Shown piece by piece: positions 1 to 6,164 of a stretch of DNA of 8,512 nt (position 1 is the stretch's first letter; every line of letters starts with the position of its first letter). The position numbers and the translations under genes were made by a program. This DNA comes from CAZOBJ01 sp964577825 (lineage in GTDB: Bacteria > Planctomycetota > SZUA-567 > JAFGNG01): contig CAZOBJ010000120.1 of assembly GCA_964577825.1 (NCBI GenBank), forward strand, positions 1 to 8,512, read 5' to 3'. The notes under the pieces are model-generated. The model was not told where the DNA came from and searched no databases. It was given only the letters and a program-made list of their open reading frames with translations.

Positions 1-557
1 AGGCTGTGCGTGCCGTAGGTGATGCCGTTGATGCCGGTCTGCCACTTGCGCCGCCAGGGCGTGGTCTCGTTGAGGCGCTTCAGTTCATGCAGGTACTCGC
101 CTTCGGCGTAGTACACGGTGCCGAAGAGCCCCTCCAGGGCGAGCGCGCGCACGAGGACGTTGAGCTTCTGGTACGTGTAGTTCTCGGCCATCATGTACAC
201 GGCCTGCGAGTCCGCACACGCCTGCACGAGGTCGCGGCACTCCTGCACGGACACGGCGGCCGGCACCTCGGAGAGGACATGCAGGCCCTTCTCCAGGGCC
301 GGGATCGCCTGAGGCACGTGCAGGAGCATGGGTGTGCCGATCACGACCGCGTCCAGGTCGGAGGTCGCGATCATCGCGTCGTAGTCCGCATAGGCCTCCT
401 CCGCGCCGAGCAGGGCCTTGGCCTCCTCGAGCTTGTCCTCGCGCACGTCGCACACCGCGCGGATGCGCGCGCCGTTCGCCTCGAAACCTGCCGAGAAGCT
501 CCGGCCGCGGCCCGCCGCGCCCACGATGCCGACGTTGATTTGCTCCAGTGCGTTCAT
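1..557 (-). CDS. Gfo/Idh/MocA-family NAD(P)-dependent oxidoreductase, N-terminal part (3' end outside window)
   Basis: The first 185 residues are visible and the gene continues past base 1. Residues 8-18 form the first strand and nucleotide-binding turn of a Rossmann fold (NVGIVGAAGRG), with Ala15 where the second Gly of GxGxxG is common. CDV at 36-38 ends the second strand, and GTPMLLH at 74-80 is the family's TPxxxH segment. The usual EKP motif reads EVP (97-99), so the typical lysine is replaced by Val. YGTHS at 181-185 matches the active-site His region where the C-terminal substrate domain begins. Family members oxidise or reduce sugars, inositols and their derivatives with NAD(P). The start at 557 lies 3 bases after the amidohydrolase stop, with AAAGGA 7 bases upstream. 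As the last visible operon gene it probably handles a sugar or sugar acid; the substrate is unknown. Confidence 0.9.
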   Translation of the reverse strand, partial: MNALEQINVGIVGAAGRGRSFSAGFEANGARIRAVCDVREDKLEEAKALLGAEEAYADYDAMIATSDLDAVVIGTPMLLHVPQAIPALEKGLHVLSEVPAAVSVQECRDLVQACADSQAVYMMAENYTYQKLNVLVRALALEGLFGTVYYAEGEYLHELKRLNETTPWRRKWQTGINGITYGTHS

Positions 558-560
558 GGG

Positions 561-1643
561 TCAGTCCTTTGTCCGCGTGTCCTTGCGCTCGACCACTGCG
601 TCGATCAGCCGGCGAGCGTTGCCGTGCATGACCGCCTCGATGGCCTCCTGGCCGAGGCCCAGGTCGTCGCACGCATCCTTGAACGCCTTCAGGGCCTCGT
701 ACATGTACAGGGTATACCGCGCCTCGATGTCCGGCGATTCGTGCTCCTTGTTGAAGTGGAAGGGGTGGTTCGTGCGGTTCGTGTACGTGCGGCCCGACCA
801 TTGGCGCCGCCCACGCATGTAGAAGACCGGGTTGTCCGTGCCGTACAGGATGCGTTCGGGCCCGAGCACGTCCAGGGCCAGCCGGTGCACGGCCGGGTTC
901 AACACGGCCGAATTGTCGAAGAAGAGCCCCGGGTCGTCGGCCAGCGGCAGCAGGCCCTCGCGCGCGTGCGGCTCGGTGTAGCTGCGGCCCAGATGCGCAA
1001 TGACGAGCACGATGTCCGGGTACCGGCGGCGGATCTCCCGGACTTCGCGGAGGTTGTCCGGGTGGCCCAGGCGGTCCGCGTGCGGCACGTGCAGGGTGAG
1101 CCATCCGCCGCGGTCGTTGAGCACCTCGAGCTGGTGATGGGGCAGGAAGTCGAAGATGCTCGCCTCCAGGTGGGTGTCCCGGTCGCTCTTCGAGGCGCCG
1201 ATGAGCGCGTAGTATGGTTTGTAGCCCAGGATCGCCGGGCGGTCGAGCTCCTGTTCGCAGCGGGCCGCGTTCCACTGCGGGCGGCACAGGGCCAGGCCAT
1301 GCCAGCCCCGTGCCGCGCATTCGCGGGAGGTGTACGCGTTGCTCGCGTCCAGGTCGTAGTCCAGGTTGGGCTGGCCGAAGCACAGGAGCTCCGCTTCGCG
1401 TTCCGGAAAGACCACGCCGTAACAACGCGCCATGCCGTCGGCGTCCTGGGGTTCGTTGACCTCGCACACCCAGTAGCTGCGCCGCTTCTCTTCTGTGGGT
1501 TCCACCTTGCGCAGTACGGGGTCTGTCACGTGCACGTGGGCGTCCACGATGCGCCGGGGCATCCAGGCCTCGAGGTGCTCCTGCCAGAACGCGCGGTCCG
1601 CGTCCGTGTACTTCCACACGTGGTGCAGAAAGACGGGCTTCAT
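561..1643 (-). CDS. Amidohydro_2-type TIM-barrel metal-dependent hydrolase
   Basis: A 360-residue protein of the amidohydrolase superfamily (COG2159-like, cytoplasmic, no signal peptide). Visible metal and catalytic candidates are the HxH pair His36 and His38 in IVDAHVHV, His185/His188 in WLTLHVPH, His217 in VIAHLGR and Asp270 in ILYGTDNP. GYKPYY (140-145) holds a strand-end lysine, and HGNARRL near the C-terminus is the typical closing motif of this group. Relatives hydrolyse lactones or decarboxylate cyclic acids. Beside an oxidoreductase, a sugar-lactone hydrolase is plausible but inferred. An in-frame ATG at 1652 overlaps the kinase stop, but GGAGG directly abuts it; the ATG at 1643 has GGAGG nine bases upstream, so 1643 is preferred. 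The N-terminal 30 residues (helical, Trp-rich) precede the barrel and look like a family-specific extension. Confidence 0.88.
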   Translation of the reverse strand: MKPVFLHHVWKYTDADRAFWQEHLEAWMPRRIVDAHVHVTDPVLRKVEPTEEKRRSYWVCEVNEPQDADGMARCYGVVFPEREAELLCFGQPNLDYDLDASNAYTSRECAARGWHGLALCRPQWNAARCEQELDRPAILGYKPYYALIGASKSDRDTHLEASIFDFLPHHQLEVLNDRGGWLTLHVPHADRLGHPDNLREVREIRRRYPDIVLVIAHLGRSYTEPHAREGLLPLADDPGLFFDNSAVLNPAVHRLALDVLGPERILYGTDNPVFYMRGRRQWSGRTYTNRTNHPFHFNKEHESPDIEARYTLYMYEALKAFKDACDDLGLGQEAIEAVMHGNARRLIDAVVERKDTRTKD

Positions 1644-1648
1644 CGGTG

Positions 1649-1657
1649 TCATCCTCC
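1649..1657 (-). promoter_or_regulatory. Ribosome binding site and ATGA stop/start overlap at kinase-amidohydrolase junction
   Basis: Read on the minus strand, GGAGG (1657-1653) is followed at once by ATGA (1652-1649), where an in-frame ATG overlaps the kinase TGA stop. A second in-frame ATG lies at 1643, nine bases after GGAGG. Ribosome spacing favours 1643 as the start. The overlap suggests translational coupling of kinase and hydrolase. Confidence 0.7.
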
Positions 1658-3094
1658 AATGGCGGCGACATACTCGTCCAGCATGTCGCTGTAGTGCGGC
1701 GCGTGCGGGCCCGGACGATACGCGCGCGCATCGGGTCGCATCTGGGTAGCAATATCGGTCAGGTCTTGGCTCGGTTCCGCCAGGCCACGCGCGACCATGG
1801 CGGCGCCCAGCGCGCTCACCTCGGGCTCCACAATGGCGTCCGTGCGCGCGCCCGTGGCATCGGCCACGATCTGCGCGGTGACGGGGCTTGTGGCCCCGCC
1901 GCCGCACATGAAGAGCCGCTGGGCGGTCTGCCGGCCCGCGTGCAGAAGACGCAGGCACCGGGTCAACTCCAGGGCCAGGCCTTCCGTGACCGCGCGCAGC
2001 AAGTGCCTCTGCTCGTGTCCGAGGCCCAGGCCCGTCCACCCCGCCTGCACGGGGCCGGAGAGCCCCGCCGCGCTGCTCGATACCAGGAACGGGTGGAACC
2101 GCACGCCTTCCGAGCCCACGGGCGCGGACTCGACGACCGCGTCCAGGTCGTCGGCGGACCGGTCCGCCAGCCCCAGGACGCGCACCGCCCAGGCAAAGGC
2201 CGACCCGCCGTTGACCATGCTCATCATCAGGCCGTAGGCCTCCGGCACGGGATGCGGGCATCCGAACGCGCCGGGCGGAAGGTCCGTGGCGAGCTCTCCT
2301 GTCACGGCCAGGAGCACCCAGGCCGTGCCTGCGCCGAACATGACCTCCCCGGGGCGCACGGCCCCGGTGCCCAGGGCCGCGGCGTACTGGTCGTGCATGG
2401 CCGCGGACACGGGGATGCCGGCGGGCAGCCCCGTGCGCGCGGCCGCGTCGGGCTGGAGCTCGCCGGCGGGCGTCCGGATCGGCAAGAGGTCGGGCAGCTG
2501 GGACGCCTCCAGGTCGATGAGCTCCAGCACCTGCGGGTCCGCGGTCCCCACCGACGGATTGAACACCATGCCCAGGGACAGGGACGTCGCGTCGTGCGCG
2601 CGCCGCCCGCACAGGCGTCCCACGACTACGTCGCCCACGAACCCGATCCGGTTTGGGGGGCGCAGGACGTCCGGCTGCGTGTCCCTGAGCCGCAGGACCT
2701 GGCCGATGGTAAGGGCGCTCGGGTTGTGGCCCGTGTGCTCGGCGAACCAGGCGCGCCCGAACCGGTCGGTAAGCTCGTTGTCGTAGGGCTTGCCGCGGGT
2801 GTCGAGCCAGCTTACCACGCGGCCCACGGGCCGATCTCGGCCGTCGAGGATCTGCATGGCCCCGCCCTGCGCGGACACGCCCAGGGCCTGCGCCGCGCTT
2901 AGGTCCGCCGCGTCCCCGAGGGCGGTAAGCGCGTGCACGGCGGCGGTCCAGATCTCCTCGATGTCCTGCTCCACCCCGCCGCCCGGCAGGTGGTAGAGCT
3001 CGACCGGCGCGGATGCGCGCGCACGGATGCGCCCGTCCGGGGCCACGGCCACGGCCTTCACGTTCGTCGTGCCCAGATCGAGCCCGATGAACAT
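1649..3094 (-). CDS. FGGY-family carbohydrate kinase
   Basis: A 481-residue FGGY sugar kinase of normal length, transferring the ATP gamma-phosphate to a sugar, polyol or ketose in the cytoplasm. The N-terminal actin-like domain opens with the phosphate-1 motif GLDLGTTNVK (4-13). SWLDTRG (95-101) is the substrate-contacting WxDxR segment. MHDQYAAALGTG (233-244) carries the candidate catalytic base Asp235. The second domain shows FGAGTAW (253-259), the phosphate-2 loop, and MCGGGATSP (396-404), the adenosine-site glycine loop, followed by EVSALGAAM. Key motifs are intact, so the enzyme is probably active. The ATG at 3094 begins 3 bases after the isomerase stop, with GGAGG 8 bases upstream. Pairing with an AraA-like isomerase suggests a ketose substrate, as in xylulokinase, ribulokinase or fuculokinase, but the exact sugar cannot be assigned. 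Confidence 0.93.
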   Translation of the reverse strand: MFIGLDLGTTNVKAVAVAPDGRIRARASAPVELYHLPGGGVEQDIEEIWTAAVHALTALGDAADLSAAQALGVSAQGGAMQILDGRDRPVGRVVSWLDTRGKPYDNELTDRFGRAWFAEHTGHNPSALTIGQVLRLRDTQPDVLRPPNRIGFVGDVVVGRLCGRRAHDATSLSLGMVFNPSVGTADPQVLELIDLEASQLPDLLPIRTPAGELQPDAAARTGLPAGIPVSAAMHDQYAAALGTGAVRPGEVMFGAGTAWVLLAVTGELATDLPPGAFGCPHPVPEAYGLMMSMVNGGSAFAWAVRVLGLADRSADDLDAVVESAPVGSEGVRFHPFLVSSSAAGLSGPVQAGWTGLGLGHEQRHLLRAVTEGLALELTRCLRLLHAGRQTAQRLFMCGGGATSPVTAQIVADATGARTDAIVEPEVSALGAAMVARGLAEPSQDLTDIATQMRPDARAYRPGPHAPHYSDMLDEYVAAIGG

Positions 3095-3097
3095 GGA

Positions 3098-4510
3098 CTA
3101 CACCTCCACGTACTCGGCACCCAACAGCCGCGCCGCGGCCCGCAGTCGCCCGCGCGCGTCGCCGAAGCACACCCCGTTGTGATGCGGCCCGCCCGCCTTG
3201 GCATACGCTGTGAGGAACGTGCGCACGTCCTCGCGCGGCTCGATGAGCGCGTGCGGCACGGCCATGCCCTCCACCGGCCCCCGGTCGGCGATCGTCACGG
3301 GCGAGGCGATGATCCGCCACCTGTGTTCCGGACCCAGGGTCAGGGCGAAGAACGTCGCCGGCCCGGGCTCGAAGCACGTGACGATGCACAGCTGTTGCGC
3401 GCGCGCGGGGACGATCGGCTGCGGCTGCGCCGCGAGCAGGGGCTTGCGGTCGCGCCTCGCCATGCCCACGTTCGCCTCGCCCATGTGGCTGAGGAACAAG
3501 GCGTTGCCGCCGAAGTCGATCGTGAAGATCTCCGAAAAGCTGGCCGGCGGGTTCAGGCGATTGAGGAACGCGGTGCCCGCGGCCGCGATCAGGTCGCCCT
3601 CGCCGCCGAACCCGACGCCTTCGGCCATCATGCGGCTGATCGCCACAAAGGGCAGGGTGGGCGCGCGCTCGTCCTCGCCGAAGGCCATGAACTGGTAGGT
3701 GAGCGCCCCGAGGCCGCGCTCGCGGGCCATGCCGCGCAGCGCCGCCTCGGCGCGCGCGGTCAGGTCCAGGTCGTCCTCGGTCACGTCCTCGGCGACCGTA
3801 TACGAGGCGCGGTAGTCCTGCACGAGCGCGGCCACCTCCTCGCGCGAAGCGTCCGCGGCGCGGGTGACGAACTCCTCCATGGGCAGGATGGTCCACGCGC
3901 ACCCGAGCGTGGCCGCGAACTCGGTGGTGTCGAGCGCAAAGTCGCCCATGCCCGGGAACGGGTACCCGAGCAACCCGATGCGCGTGCGGCGCAGAAGCTT
4001 GACCGCGGCCGCGGCGTGGAAGAAGTCGGCGAGCGCCGCGGTGGCGTCCTCGTCGCCGAGGTGCGAGGTCGCGTACTCGAAGGGCGTGCCGCTTCGCAGT
4101 AGGACGTTGGCCAGGTCCTGCGTGCCGTGCACGCCGTGGTTGTGGAGCTTGTCCGCGCCACTGAACTCGCTGGTGATCGCTGCGAGCTCCTGCGTGTTCC
4201 ACACCAGGATCGGCAGGCGCGTGGCCCGGAGCGCAGGCAGCGCAATCTGGCTGGGCGAATAGGAGAGGAGCATCACGAGCAGGGCGTCGGCGTCCCGCTG
4301 CTCGAACTCGGCGATCTGCGCCTCCACCTGGTCGCGCGTGAAGCACGCGCCCTCGAACATCACCTGCGCGGTGTCCTCGAGCGCGGGCAGCACGGCCCGG
4401 CGCACCCAGGCCTCTCGACCCGGGCGCAGCCGGGGGGACAGGGTCTCGTACAGGTCCAGCGTGAGCGCGAGCAGGCCGACTTTCGGTCGTTGCGACTGGG
4501 GCGTTGTCAC
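3098..4510 (-). CDS. L-arabinose/L-fucose isomerase-like sugar isomerase
   Basis: A 470-residue protein of the arabinose/fucose isomerase superfamily (COG2160-like), slightly shorter than the roughly 500 residues of classical AraA. Such enzymes interconvert aldoses and ketoses using Mn2+. All four metal-ligand positions of AraA have counterparts: Glu304 in GFGGEGD, Glu327 in SFSEIFT, His342 in LFLSHMGE and His443/His444 in AGGPHHNG. HGVHGTQDLANVLLR (125-139) is a conserved family segment. The N-terminal third (VGLLALTLDLYE at 11-22, then WNTQEL at 104-109) matches the Rossmann-like first domain. Sequence between motifs departs from classical AraA, so arabinose should not be assumed. The start is GTG at 4510, supported by GGAGG nine bases upstream and a nearer GAGGA. 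Followed immediately by the kinase, it probably makes the kinase's ketose substrate. Confidence 0.87.
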   Translation of the reverse strand: MTTPQSQRPKVGLLALTLDLYETLSPRLRPGREAWVRRAVLPALEDTAQVMFEGACFTRDQVEAQIAEFEQRDADALLVMLLSYSPSQIALPALRATRLPILVWNTQELAAITSEFSGADKLHNHGVHGTQDLANVLLRSGTPFEYATSHLGDEDATAALADFFHAAAAVKLLRRTRIGLLGYPFPGMGDFALDTTEFAATLGCAWTILPMEEFVTRAADASREEVAALVQDYRASYTVAEDVTEDDLDLTARAEAALRGMARERGLGALTYQFMAFGEDERAPTLPFVAISRMMAEGVGFGGEGDLIAAAGTAFLNRLNPPASFSEIFTIDFGGNALFLSHMGEANVGMARRDRKPLLAAQPQPIVPARAQQLCIVTCFEPGPATFFALTLGPEHRWRIIASPVTIADRGPVEGMAVPHALIEPREDVRTFLTAYAKAGGPHHNGVCFGDARGRLRAAARLLGAEYVEV

Positions 4511-4524
4511 GGGTCCTCTCCTCC
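4511..4524 (-). promoter_or_regulatory. Ribosome binding site deciding a GTG start of the isomerase
   Basis: On the minus strand GGAGG (4524-4520) and an overlapping-phase GAGGA (4518-4514) precede GTG at 4510 by 9 and 3 bases. There is no in-frame ATG close by, and the predicted N-terminus runs straight into the conserved first strand KVGLLALTL, so GTG is the supported start. Confidence 0.7.
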
Positions 4525-4529
4525 ACGCA

Positions 4530-5111
4530 TCATGCCTGAGTCTTGCGGATCGCGCCTAGCGCGTCAAAGTCCAGTCCGAGTTCGCGGCAGACCGCCTGCC
4601 ACCGCTCTTCCATGTCCGGGGCGAAGAGAAACGGCAGGTACCCGATCTTCAGATACGTCTTGATCGCGGGCAGGCGGCCGTCGTCCGTGCGCAGGAAGAT
4701 GTCCCGACACCCGGCCTCCAGAAAGCGGCGCGTGGCTGCGGCGGACACGCATCCGCCCAGCCCCTTGCCGCGGTGCGCATTTGATGCGGCGACCCAGCCA
4801 AGCTCCCCGCCTTGGGGATGGTTGGGCAGGGCATCGCGCTGCGCGACCGCGGTGGCGGCGATGGCGCCGTCCCGGTCGCAGACCGCGAAGAAGAGCCCCT
4901 GCGGCAGGGCCGCGTCCATGAGCCGCGCCGAGCGCGCCGCGTCCCAGGACCCCAGGCCCGCCTCCACAAGCAGCCGCGCGTGCGCGGCCGCGTCCTCGGG
5001 CCGGCTCGTGCGCAGCGTGTACCCGGGCGGCGCCGGCCAGTCCGGCGGGGCGTCGAGCCGGTCCTCGGGCCAGACCATCTGCAACTGCTGGCGCTTCGTC
5101 TGTCCGCTCAT
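4530..5111 (-). CDS. GNAT-family acetyltransferase
   Basis: A 193-residue protein with one GNAT domain at about residues 31-165. The start of the fold is YTLRTSRPEDAAAH (31-44). The acetyl-CoA pyrophosphate loop (motif A) is HRGKGLGG (113-120), which follows strand ELGWVAAS (103-110). Motif B is FLRTDDGRLPAIKTYLKIGY (139-158), with the Tyr of the 'Y.k.GY' ending usual in active members. A 30-residue Pro/Trp-rich N-terminal extension precedes the domain. It sits between the regulator (28-base gap) and the isomerase (19-base gap), so it is probably co-transcribed. The substrate is not evident: it could acetylate an amino sugar, a protein or a small metabolite. ATG at 5111 has a modest AGGGAG upstream. 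Single-domain length rules out a two-domain mycothiol synthase. Confidence 0.85.
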   Translation of the reverse strand: MSGQTKRQQLQMVWPEDRLDAPPDWPAPPGYTLRTSRPEDAAAHARLLVEAGLGSWDAARSARLMDAALPQGLFFAVCDRDGAIAATAVAQRDALPNHPQGGELGWVAASNAHRGKGLGGCVSAAATRRFLEAGCRDIFLRTDDGRLPAIKTYLKIGYLPFLFAPDMEERWQAVCRELGLDFDALGAIRKTQA

Positions 5112-5139
5112 GGGTCCCGTCTCCCTGCACGCAGATGAC

Positions 5140-5907
5140 TCACTTCGCCAGCACCAGGTCCACGCCGTGCCTGCGCACCGCGCGGCGCAGCCCTTGCGCG
5201 AGCCCGCGGTCGGTGACCACCGCGTCCAGGTCGTCCATGCGCCCGATCCGGCACATCGAGCGGCGTGCGAACTTGGAGCTGTCCGCGACCAGGACCGCCT
5301 TGCGGCTGCGCGCGACCATGACCCGCGCCACGGCCGCGAGCCCCGTGTTCGCGGCGTAGAACCCGTCGTCCGGATCCACCGCGTCGCACCCGATGAACGC
5401 CGCGTCCGCGGTGATGCGCGAGAGGAACTCCATGGTCCATTCGCCGTACACGTCCGGCGAGATGGGGCTGAGCTCCCCGCCCGGGATGAGCACCTGCACC
5501 TCGCGCAGGCCCGCGTATTCGGAGGCCACGGCCAGGTTGATCGTCACCACGACCGCCGGGCCCCGGTCGCGCAGCGCGCGCGCCGCGGCGAGCGGCGTGG
5601 TGCCCGAGTCCACGAACACCACGGCCCCGGGGTCCACGAGGTGCGCGGCCGCGCGTCCGATGGCCTGCTTGTGCGCGGCGCGGCGGGTCTCCTTTTCCCG
5701 GAACGAGAACTCGTACGCGAGCCGGTCGCTCGGCGCGGCCCCGCCGTACACGCGCAGGAGCCGCCCCTCGCGGTCGAGCGCGGCCAGGTCGCGGCGGATG
5801 CTCACCTCGGAGACCTGCATGCGCCGCGCGAGCTCGCCCACGTTCACGCTGCCCGTGCGCAGGAGCTCCAGGATGCGGCGGCGGCGTTCCTCGGGTTTGC
5901 GCTGCAT
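5140..5907 (-). CDS. DeoR-family transcriptional regulator of sugar catabolism
   Basis: A 255-residue cytoplasmic repressor of standard DeoR length. Residues 6-58 are the winged helix-turn-helix: RRRRILELL, then VGELARRMQVSEVSIRRDLA (23-42), where the recognition helix is VSEVSIRRDL, then GRLLRVYGGA (48-57), which completes the DeoR signature. The C-terminal sensor domain has the sugar-phosphate loop VDSGTT (99-104), NLAVASEY (124-131), PGGE (142-145), FIGCDAV (171-177) and ADSSKF (208-213) with the conserved Lys replaced by the SKF order usual in the family. Members bind phosphorylated sugars, which release DNA. It is the first gene of the operon and sits next to a divergent promoter, so autoregulation and control of the downstream isomerase and kinase are likely; the inducer is presumably a product of that pathway. 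Confidence 0.93.
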   Translation of the reverse strand: MQRKPEERRRRILELLRTGSVNVGELARRMQVSEVSIRRDLAALDREGRLLRVYGGAAPSDRLAYEFSFREKETRRAAHKQAIGRAAAHLVDPGAVVFVDSGTTPLAAARALRDRGPAVVVTINLAVASEYAGLREVQVLIPGGELSPISPDVYGEWTMEFLSRITADAAFIGCDAVDPDDGFYAANTGLAAVARVMVARSRKAVLVADSSKFARRSMCRIGRMDDLDAVVTDRGLAQGLRRAVRRHGVDLVLAK

Positions 5908-5936
5908 GGGCTCGTCCCGGCTCCGTGCGCACTCGT

Positions 5937-5959
5937 GACCGGACGCAAGGTAACCGGTC
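5937..5959. promoter_or_regulatory. Inverted repeat bracketing the -10 box, candidate DeoR operator
   Basis: GACCGG (5937-5942) and its reverse complement CCGGTC (5954-5959) are separated by 11 bases that contain the whole -10 hexamer of the operon promoter. A protein bound here would block RNA polymerase, as expected for an autoregulated repressor. A palindrome GATCGATC (5962-5969) also lies in the -10/-35 spacer. The assignment to the DeoR protein is inference from position only. Confidence 0.4.
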
Positions 5960-5975
5960 GAGATCGATCAGTCAA
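5947..5975 (-). promoter_or_regulatory. Sigma-70-type promoter of the sugar operon
   Basis: On the minus strand TTGACT (5975-5970) is followed after exactly 17 bases by TACCTT (5952-5947). The -35 matches five of six consensus bases, and the -10 keeps the most conserved T, A and final T. Transcription would start near 5940, giving a leader of about 30 bases before the DeoR start at 5907. It is the best promoter-like match seen upstream of the operon. Confidence 0.6.
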
Positions 5976-5999
5976 CACGATCCTCGAAAAATCGCCGGA

Positions 6000-6056
6000 T
6001 TGCGCGCAAGCGGACGGGGAGGTCGCCCGACTCGGGCATGAGGCGGCAGAAGCCTC
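6000..6056. repeat. Cluster of three short inverted repeats between the divergent promoters
   Basis: Three dyads lie in 57 bases: the perfect palindrome TTGCGCGCAA (6000-6009), GCCCGA-C-TCGGGC (6025-6037), and GAGGC with GCCTC across a 7-base loop (6040-6056). None is followed by a T run, so they do not look like intrinsic terminators. They lie upstream of both candidate promoters and could be protein-binding sites. Short GC palindromes occur by chance in GC-rich DNA, so confidence is low. Confidence 0.3.
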
Positions 6057-6075
6057 GCACCGCCCCAGAACCGGC

Positions 6076-6107
6076 TTGACACGCCTGTGCCGCGGGGCGA
6101 GGATACA
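6076..6107 (+). promoter_or_regulatory. Candidate promoter of the membrane-protein genes
   Basis: A perfect TTGACA stands at 6076-6081. The best downstream partner is GATACA (6102-6107), but the 20-base spacer is longer than ideal, and at 17-18 bases only weak matches occur. The position, 58 bases before the first plus-strand start at 6165, fits. If real, a GTG at 6087 in the same frame would lie inside the promoter and could not be the start codon. Confidence 0.4.
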
Positions 6108-6164
6108 AAGGGGCCAGCGAGGCAGGGCGGGCCGCGCCGGTTCGTACAGCGAGGGCCGTGTGAC

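Noticed and set aside
6..1694. Long plus-strand open frame (562 codons) opposite the oxidoreductase and amidohydrolase
   Set aside because: Low-complexity Val/Arg/His-rich translation without domains, exactly antisense to two genes with strong family motifs. It is a by-product of high GC codon use.
2933..4102. Plus-strand open frame of 389 codons opposite the isomerase and the kinase start
   Set aside because: Antisense shadow with Arg/His/Gly-rich sequence and no recognisable domain or ribosome site.
1653..4526. Upstream extension of the amidohydrolase frame through the kinase and isomerase (total 1321 codons)
   Set aside because: The Arg/Ala/Gly-rich translation has no homology-like motifs, and the two genes it overlaps have complete family signatures in other frames. 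The hydrolase begins at 1643.
6040..6056. GAGGC/GCCTC hairpin as an intrinsic terminator
   Set aside because: The stem is only 5 bp and no T run follows on either strand; no gene ends there.
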